DNA of 64,000 nt from Moniliophthora roreri (lineage: Eukaryota; Basidiomycota; Agaricomycetes; Agaricales; Marasmiaceae). Made by a program: the position numbers and the translations under genes. Below, piece after piece: positions 57,671 through 64,000 of this stretch; position 1 is the stretch's first letter, and each line of letters starts with the position of its first letter. Location of the stretch: assembly GCA_001466705.2 (NCBI GenBank), contig LATX02000200.1, positions 372,001 through 436,000 of the forward strand. The letters are read 5' to 3'. The notes under the pieces are model-generated. The model saw only the letters and a program-made list of their open reading frames with translations. It was not told where the DNA came from and made no database searches.

Positions 57671-58726
57671 TTAGAGCCGCTCGACAATCTTGTCGGTGGT
57701 ACCCAGCTCGTGCTTCTCCAACAAACTGGCTGCATCCATCTGGGCCGTAGTACCAGTACAGCCACCATCATCATTCTGTCGTCGGGCAAGCATAGCCTTG
57801 ACTTTTGGGTGGTTCTGCCATTCGTTATTTGGAACAAAGATCTCTGACCCAATTTCGAGTGGGCCTGTAAGCGAGCGGACGGTAAGGTTGTTAGCCGTCT
57901 TATACTGGTGGACCTCGGCCTCGGCACGTCGAACGGGTGGCTTTCCTCCGGTGTTGAACCCGTCAGGGAGATCACGACGGTTGGGAGGTCGCCCTCCTCT
58001 TCGGAAGTTCCCATCAGATGCCAAGCCGGGGTTGTTGCAGTAGGGCGCGACCGTGCTAGAAAACTCCGAGACAACGATGTCTATCCGGGTACCGTCGACA
58101 CGATTAAAGGACTGGTAGAAAGAGCTCAAGGAACCGCCTTGGCCTGTGTGGGACAATCAGGAATATGATCTGGTATCGTGATAGAATGCTGCACATACTG
58201 CTGCATTCGGCAGAGCTGACGCAGCGAGTCGTAGCGCCGCTGTTAGAGTACCATCCGTTGTTGCCAATTCCGTGAGCGCTGGCGAAGGGATACTCATCAC
58301 AGCTGCACGAACAGATGTCAGCAACGAGACAACACAAGAGGAGAGAGGACACCTACGTGACACGTTGGGTATTAGGCGGGTTCGTCGAGCACCTGTTCGG
58401 GTTGGGAAGGCAGCCAGCAGCTTGCCTGCGACCTCTTCGATTGTCGGTGTTCGGGTCAAAATGCATGGGACGGTAGGTATAGTGGCTGGATGCGTAGCAC
58501 TTTGGAAGACGTAGCTTGAGACTACGTCCTTAGTTACGACAAAAAGAGCAAACACACCATGTTATTGCATGTCTCTGCAAATCTGATGAGCATCGAAACA
58601 GACATATGAGAGCACGACGTACTCACCAGGTATCCTTCTGCAGTCGAAGGTGATGGTGGCGCCAGAGACGGCCGCGATGAGATAGGCTGCGAGAGCGAAA
58701 ATCTGAAGGCGGCTCGTGTTCATCAT
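57671..58726 (-). CDS. Secreted NucA/NucB-type deoxyribonuclease domain protein
   Basis: The start is at 58726 or the next Met at 58723. Signal peptide MMNTSRLQIFALAAYLIAAVSG, then ITFDCRRIPETCNNM over the first splice. After intron 2: YRPMHFDPNTDNRRGRRQAA, PNPNRCSTNPPNTQRVTCDEYPFA cut at the motif. CDEYPFASAHGIGNN, including the DEYPFA core, is the signature of the DNase NucA/NucB family. Further parts: SSFYQSFNRVDGTRIDIVVS and TGPLEIGSEIFVPNNEWQNH; the stop is at 57671 after DKIVERL. Four introns, about 290 residues. Cys residues in the mature part suit an extracellular enzyme. The family degrades DNA in bacteria; the same activity in this fungus is inferred. Confidence 0.8.
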
Positions 58727-58844
58727 GGTAGGTGTCGAGAGTAGGGCAGTAGAATGCTGAAGTTTATGGTACAACAAACCAACCTTTATACTCTCGAGGT
58801 GCACGTTCGAGCGCCCGTGGAACCGGAATACATCTAGACCTGTG

Positions 58845-58920
58845 GGTTTGAATTGGCAGAAGACCCGCTAGGGAATTGCCAAAACCCAACAATCCTTTTT
58901 GGGGCATGCATCGTATGCAA
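58845..58920 (+). repeat. Interspersed repeat, copy a
   Basis: GAATTGGCAGAAGACCCGCTAGGG then CAATCCTTTTTGGGGCATG and CATCGTATGCAAG. It shares this core with 60407-60500 and 61214-61330. Confidence 0.55.
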
Positions 58921-60406
58921 GTCTAGGATGAGGATCGTGCTTGAGAACCTAAATCTTAAGTCTTAAAAGCTAGGAATGAGTGGCCAGCTGTCAGTGCTCA
59001 GAGCTCCAATGATAATGGCCTCAAGCACGAGTAAGCGGTCGTGACATCACTAAGAATTGCAAGATATTGTGTGGGGTAGTCTGTTGAACTGAAGATATCT
59101 GGCCATGGATGACTTCCCGTAACGGTATTTTCTCGCTTAAAATCAAATCAAGTGTCTCAGATTATAGGGACCTCAACGGTATTACTGATATACGCACCGT
59201 GCAGAAGCAATGCAGAAGCATTGAGCGAGTTCACCGAAATTGACCGTACGGAATACGGTTGCGGCGGTAAATGGCTCGGAATTTCCCACCTCAGTTACAG
59301 TACACTTCATGGTAGGAATTGTATCTCGTCCTCGAAGCCAAAACCCATATCTTGAATAGAAAATTTTTGTCAACCAATAATGTACTGATGCTCTGAGTCA
59401 GTCAGTGACTTTAAGGTCCAAGCGGCGCGCTAGAAACTGAAGACTTCACTTTCGGTGCATAACGTGAGGGCCGGGAGAGAATGGGTCACCAGTTTAAAAA
59501 AGCCAAAGGTATGCCTTCTTCTGCTGATACGGAAGGTAAAAGATGGGTGGGAAAGTTGTGGTTCGATAGATGTCGATAGACAGTTTTGTTTGGTGTGCTG
59601 CCGGCTAACACCAATTTTTTTCCGCCTCCCTTTCCACTTCATTTCCCCTGCTCCCCCTTGTACCCAATAGCCCCCAGGGAGATCAAATATACACTTTGGA
59701 CCTATTCCGGCACGGGAGAGGTACAGTGACACTGTACTTTCCGTTGCTCAATAATGGTCACGTGTAGACAAATATCTGGGACATACTTGATCCGTATGTG
59801 CTGCAAAATATCTGAGCCATCCGGCGTTCCGGGCTAGACAGATAGGCTCAGATAGGTAGGAGGGCCAGTGCAAACTTTTCCGCCTATGCATTTGCTCAAT
59901 TCGACAAGTCTCAAATCCGGCAGGTCAGATGCCGCGCTTCGCTGGCAGACTCGGAGGCCTAGGTGCGACTCCTTCGACTTTTTCATCAGGAGCCACGTGG
60001 TCGGTTTGCTTCAGGCATGGTTGAGTACAGAGTTTTTGGCAGGAATCGGATATGCGTATCGAATTTCAATTTCATAACTATATCGGGAACTTCCGAAGAT
60101 AGACCATAGTGGTTCTAGCGCCGCAGGCGAAAATAAAGGCGTTTGCTGAGACCAGAACCCAGTTCGGCATATAAGACAGCCCAAGTTCTGGGCTCCCTGG
60201 ATCCATCATTAGACCTAAGGTACTCCCGCCATCCAAATCCGACCTCACCGGGTCGGATGTCGGCGGGTCCTCCGCTATCAGTTCGCTAGGCCTTTCTTAT
60301 GTCCTTCCATTTCATTCGAACTCCGACGGAAATGATGGGTGGCCACTACAGACTAAGTGAGCAGTATTTCACCTCCGTTTGTGGCTGGGTTTTTTTCTCT
60401 CTCTCA

Positions 60407-60500
60407 GGAGACCCGCTAATCGCCGAAATCCAAAAAAGGAATCCTCTTTGGGACATGCATCGTAATATAGATGACAAGCGTAATACTGTAGTATTTCCTC
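60407..60500 (+). repeat. Interspersed repeat, copy b
   Basis: AGGAGACCCGCTAATCGCCGAAA is followed by AATCCTCTTTGGGACATGCA and TCGTAATATAGATGACAAGC, nearly identical to the core of copy c. Confidence 0.6.
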
Positions 60501-61213
60501 TGTCTGCATCGTCGACGATTGTCGTGGGGAGCGTTCACCATGGCTCTCAATACACTTCTTTTCACATCGCAACCATCATGTCCGATGCCAGCCCTCATTT
60601 CTACTCCAAAAAAGAGGATGACTTCCAGCAAGGTTTTGATTCTCATCCATCGATTCTGACGACTTTTTGTAAGAAATATCAAATTATTTCAATGAACGAT
60701 TAATTCATCATGGCGTTCCCGTAAGGTCCTCAGAGGATTCAAAGAAAGGCTAGGCTGGAGATGCATTGGAGACAAAGCATGAGGTAGTATGGCCTTACGT
60801 TTATGCTTTGTTGTCCAATATACTTTCAGAGTTGGTGATCAGAAATATCATGACAGAGGAGGTAAAATACGCAACGCCTTGGGCGTGTTTGCGTGGATGA
60901 AGGTCTGGCAGTCTTCCGGACTCATATGCCAAAAAGAGGCAGGGAGCGGTCGGGCAAGGGGAGAAATTTGAAATGAGAGGTGAAAGTGCACGAAAATGCA
61001 TTTAGGGAGGGGGTCCAGGGGCCTCCCTAAATCCCTGATAAAAATAGATTTAGAACGACTGAGAACGGTGGGTTCATGCGGGAAAATCTCGGATAATCCT
61101 TCTGAGACGATTAATTGCCTGATTTTAGGCGAAAAATCCTTACGGGAAGTCATACATTGTCGGCTACGGCCCACGGATAAGTATCATAGCCTGGTCACTG
61201 TAGTCGCGCAACA

Positions 61214-61330
61214 CTGGAACTTTGAATTGGCAGGAGGGCCGTCAGGGCCGAAACCCAAAAAGGACTCCACAAATCCTTTTTGGGACATGCATCGTAATAT
61301 AGACGACAAGCATGATAGCATTTCTTCCCG
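61214..61330 (+). repeat. Interspersed repeat, copy c
   Basis: GAATTGGCAGGAGGGCCGTCAGGGCCGAAA in two blocks, then AATCCTTTTTGGGACATGCA and TCGTAATATAGACGACAAGC. It ends about 40-50 bases before the start codon of the next gene and may supply part of its promoter. Confidence 0.6.
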
Positions 61331-61369
61331 TAAGGTCTTATATAATATTTTAACCTTTCACCCAACACC

Positions 61370-61921
61370 ATGACTGCGACCAAAAACTCTGTACTGCTCT
61401 ACGCCACGCACGAGGCGCTCTTGCCTGAAATCCCCAGCCTTGTAGACCAGCTCAATCAGCCTAATAGGCAATCCACCCAACCCTATAACCTCCCGGATGT
61501 CATCCAGCCGGCACCATTTCCCACCGAGGACCAAATCGCCGCATCACTTGATAGCCTCAACGACAAGCACCGCAGTTGGATTGCGCAGAATGACCTGGAC
61601 GTGAACAGGGCACCAAACGCATCATTGTTCATAGTTGCGGACGAGGACACCTTGCATAGTCGCACTGTTCAGGTTGTATACCTCGGATCAGATGTCGAAA
61701 ACCATGAGAAAAGATATGATGTGCTGCGAAGCCCGATCTCCGCTGCGGTACAGGTCTTCACCACGATCGACGGAGGCCAACACGGATGGGACGAGTTCCT
61801 GTATCAAGCGCGGGCAAATGGTGGGGTTATACCGTCGTTTGGGTCGCAAGCACCACCAGCGGCTTCGGACCAAGAGCCTCCAAGAACTCGGAAGACACTT
61901 CCGACAAAGTCTCGCGACTGA
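61370..61921 (+). CDS. Small intronless gene, unknown protein
   Basis: 183 residues with a coherent, protein-like composition: MTATKNSVLLYATHEALLPE, then a spacer, LDSLNDKHRSWIAQNDLDVN, SLFIVADEDTLHSRTVQVVY, and a C-terminal GWDEFLYQARANGGVIPSFG followed by a Pro/Arg-rich end. No family is recognised and no signal peptide or membrane segment is seen. TATATAA-like bases (TTATATAATATT) lie about 25-30 bases before the ATG. I consider it probably a real gene. Confidence 0.55.
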   Translation: MTATKNSVLLYATHEALLPEIPSLVDQLNQPNRQSTQPYNLPDVIQPAPFPTEDQIAASLDSLNDKHRSWIAQNDLDVNRAPNASLFIVADEDTLHSRTVQVVYLGSDVENHEKRYDVLRSPISAAVQVFTTIDGGQHGWDEFLYQARANGGVIPSFGSQAPPAASDQEPPRTRKTLPTKSRD

Positions 61922-62575
61922 ATGGTCCCTCAATAAGGGGAAGGGGGTTCACATAACTGAATCATTAGGTTACGAACCATGTCTGGGGAAGGGTATCGAG
62001 GAATTGTTGGGGGGGGGTTTCCGGTGAAGCCAAGAGACGATTTTAAATGCACCATGTATTGTATCCACAGAAAACACATACTGCCATTTGTATGCGAGCA
62101 GAGTAGCACCAAGGAATCCTTATTCCGTGCTCAAAAAGGTAACTTAAACAGACAAGCATTGGAATCCGTAATTAAGTATTCGCCATGTTCATTAAAGTGT
62201 ACTGGGCTGCATCGGAAGAACTTTCTTCCTTGGTCCAAAAAAGATTCTGAACCCAGTTATCGCGGATTGAACATGCTCGTGCGATGATTTCCGTGGGGGG
62301 AGGCGAAATGTTTTCGAAGGATTCAAGCAATGTCGATAAGATTCATGTGCTCATCGCATAACATTCATCTAAACTGCTTTGATTAGTCGGTTTTTTTTAA
62401 AAAAAAAAAAACTTTTTTTTTGTGTCTAAAGAAGCTTAGGCATACTGACTCTTCATCGCTAATAAGATTTCTCCGTAGTCAGTTGCGTAGTGTACGCTTA
62501 GAACTCGGTCGAAGGTGAGCGCACTTGAGAGAAGGTTGGTGTGACAGTGTCACACTCACTCCTCTCATTTCGACC
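61922..62575. other. Intergenic with a homopolymer tract
   Basis: No gene is seen. An alternating T-run/A-run/T-run at 62391-62421 forms a nearly perfect inverted repeat of homopolymers. Confidence 0.5.
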
Positions 62576-62907
62576 ATGGCGTCAGCTTGGCCCGTGTTGT
62601 TCATGCTGATTATCGTTGCAGCACTCATGACTTGTGCAGCACTATTCACACCCAAAGGACCGCAACAAGTGTAGGACTCTTTAATCTGTGGAATTTGACT
62701 TCTGGTTGCTCATGTAAAGCGAATATAGGGTCATTCGAACGGCTCTCATGCTTGCATTGGCCGCTTGCTACCTTATGTGGATGGTCACCTACATGGCGCA
62801 GCTACATCCTCTTATTGGTGGGTTCTTGCGGCTTTCCGAATGTCTCAATCAGCGCTGAGGATGTTCTCTCTTCAGCTCCTGAGGTATCGTTGGATAAGGA
62901 AGCATAA
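62576..62907 (+). CDS. VMA9: V-type proton ATPase subunit e
   Basis: A 71-residue, very hydrophobic subunit of the membrane (Vo) sector of the vacuolar proton pump. Three exons: 62576-62670, 62729-62817 and 62876-62907. Exon 1 gives MASAWPVLFMLIIVAALMTC (first membrane helix) and FTPKGPQQV. Exon 2 gives VIRTALMLALAACYLMWMVT (second helix) and YMAQLHPLI, the Q-L-H-P-L signature of subunit e. Exon 3 gives APEVSLDKEA and the stop. Splice sites are GTAGGA/ATAG and GTGGGT/TCAG. Reading the unspliced frame meets a stop after QQV, which hides the gene. The length is usual for the family. Confidence 0.9.
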
Positions 62908-63106
62908 CAGGTCATTCTGGACTACGGACTTGTTTGACGGAGTTTTTCGTTGTTATACCACGTACGTGTGGCAGTGGTTCAGCACAATGTGAATGCGCAA
63001 GCTGACAGTCTGTTTACAGTCTGTAATACTGTTACATACAATACAGCTTGATCATGCATCTTATACGTGGCCCACAAGAAATGAAGAGTTCAGGCAAAAA
63101 AGAAGT

Positions 63107-63994
63107 TCATGAAGTAGTACCATCACTCTCGTCTCCATCCCATCCAGTAGTCGAGCTGGCACTGCTTGGCAGCCGATTGACCCTTCGTTTGTCCAGCTCT
63201 TCATCCCAGCCACCAGTCTCCTCGGCATTCACGTCTCCCCAAGAGCCTGAATTCGTCCTATGATTTACCGCGTTTTTCCATTCACCCCAGGATTCCCTTG
63301 CGTCATCTTCGTCCTCATTCCACGAAACGTCTCCTTCGCCACCAGTACTCGTTTCTTCTCCGCCACTACTAGTGCCACTTCCAGCATAATCATACTCTGA
63401 TTTGTATTCCTCCTCCGGATTCCAGTCTGCAGGCATGTATTCAATACTCCTTTCGTTCTCCAGATCTACCTCCGTCGTCGGCCATAGCATACGGGTATTT
63501 GGAAGTGAAACACCTCCAACCAGCTCCACCTTCCACAATTCACGTTGTTTCTGGATATTTTCATTCGCGCCAGGAGATAGAATATCTTCTCCATTACTAC
63601 CCCCACCGTCCCGCTTCAACGATAAGCCATCGTATTGGTGCACTGCATTAATAAAGACCTCTATCCAGCCACCACATGCAATGCCAATATCTCTCTCGAA
63701 CCAAAGATCTTCCAGCCGCATGAAAGATTCCCTGTAATTTTCCATACGCTCTCGGACTAGGGCACCGATTTCTTCCACGGATGCAGGGTCTTGGGATTTC
63801 GGATGCGCGGGATGATTGTGTGAAACGACTAGTTCGTGCCTTTGCTCTTCCAATGACCCTGCAGTCTGTGACGAAAGCACTCTGACCACTTCTCGGGCTC
63901 GCGCCTCTATCCCTTCCCTATCCCCATTCAGACGCCTGAAAACGGCCACCTGCGAAGCACCTCCGAGCTCAGCGTCGCGGTCAAAAGGGTCCAT
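63107..63994 (-). CDS. Acidic protein of unknown function
   Basis: Intronless, 295 residues: MDPFDRDAELGGASQVAVFR at 63994, then SVEEIGALVRERMENYRESF, LWFERDIGIACGGWIEVFIN and a strongly acidic, Trp-containing C-terminal half (GDVSWNEDEDDARESWGEWK, GGWDEELDKRR). No domain is recognised; the middle part may be helical. The frame begins 6 bases from the window edge, so an upstream exon cannot be excluded. It converges on VMA9 with 199 bases between stops. Confidence 0.6.
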   Translation of the reverse strand: MDPFDRDAELGGASQVAVFRRLNGDREGIEARAREVVRVLSSQTAGSLEEQRHELVVSHNHPAHPKSQDPASVEEIGALVRERMENYRESFMRLEDLWFERDIGIACGGWIEVFINAVHQYDGLSLKRDGGGSNGEDILSPGANENIQKQRELWKVELVGGVSLPNTRMLWPTTEVDLENERSIEYMPADWNPEEEYKSEYDYAGSGTSSGGEETSTGGEGDVSWNEDEDDARESWGEWKNAVNHRTNSGSWGDVNAEETGGWDEELDKRRVNRLPSSASSTTGWDGDESDGTTS

Positions 63995-64000
63995 CTCGAT

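Larger units (their letters stand above)
58727..61369. other. Long intergenic region with a three-copy repeat
   Basis: I find no gene supported over 2.6 kb. Open frames (for example 60299-60703 and 60996-61373) run through the repeats in differing phases. Three copies of one interspersed repeat occur (entries below). Confidence 0.5.

Noticed and set aside
60299..60703. 134-codon ORF in the repeat-rich intergenic region
   Set aside because: It reads through a dispersed repeat whose other copies are in different frames, so conserved coding is unlikely.
1..64000. CRISPR array, prophage, insertion sequence or bacterial operon
   Set aside because: No regularly spaced repeats, and the intron-rich eukaryotic gene structure excludes a prokaryotic origin.

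Overview
The window is nuclear DNA of a filamentous basidiomycete, most likely an Agaricomycete. Genes are dense and broken by many short introns of about 45 to 65 bases. The whole fatty acid synthase is one fused beta-alpha gene, as in several basidiomycetes. Protein sequences such as the GBD/FH3 protein, the membrane GH17 glucanase and the NucA/NucB-type nuclease are also of fungal type. Exon limits were read by eye from GT/AG (and two GC/AG) borders and from protein continuity, so single splice sites can be off by a few bases.

Layout. 1.3-10.4 kb: a carboxylesterase (+), an RSC7/NPL6 chromatin-remodelling subunit (-), a decayed coding relic, a lineage-specific unknown protein (-) and a metallo-beta-lactamase-fold hydrolase (-). 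11.7-17.8 kb: a stand-alone class I aminoacyl-tRNA-synthetase-like protein (+), an ASCH/PUA-like protein (-), a phosphotransferase-family kinase (-) and two weak small ORFs. 17.9-24.3 kb: a duplicated nucleotidyltransferase/DBP5 locus. The nucleotidyltransferase survives only in the left copy and the DBP5 RNA helicase only in the right copy; relics of each partner and of a CYP51 gene lie between, around an unknown gene with a protease-like motif. 24.6-37.5 kb: the single-chain fatty acid synthase (-), running AT-ER-DH-MPT-ACP-KR-KS-PPT. 38.5-46.8 kb: an intact GMC oxidoreductase (+), a GBD/FH3 protein lacking an FH2 domain (-) and a broken second GMC gene (-). 47.5-55.0 kb: a RhoGAP (+), a type II membrane GH17 glucanase (+), an intron-containing tRNA-Gly(CCC), the RNase P/MRP subunit POP3 (-) and a tail-anchored protein perhaps related to Pex26 (+). 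55.0-57.6 kb: a patchwork of degenerate copies of other parts of this window. 57.7-64.0 kb: a secreted NucA/NucB-type nuclease (-), a repeat-rich intergenic region, a small unknown gene (+), the tiny V-ATPase subunit e gene VMA9 (+) and an acidic unknown protein (-).

Most genes are unrelated housekeeping or lineage genes, and I see no biosynthetic cluster. The most unusual content is the history of local duplication: gene pieces copied as DNA (introns and intergenic sequence included), reciprocal loss after duplication of a divergent gene pair, and a 37-base segment inserted between 11-base direct repeats whose inverted counterpart lies 56 kb away.
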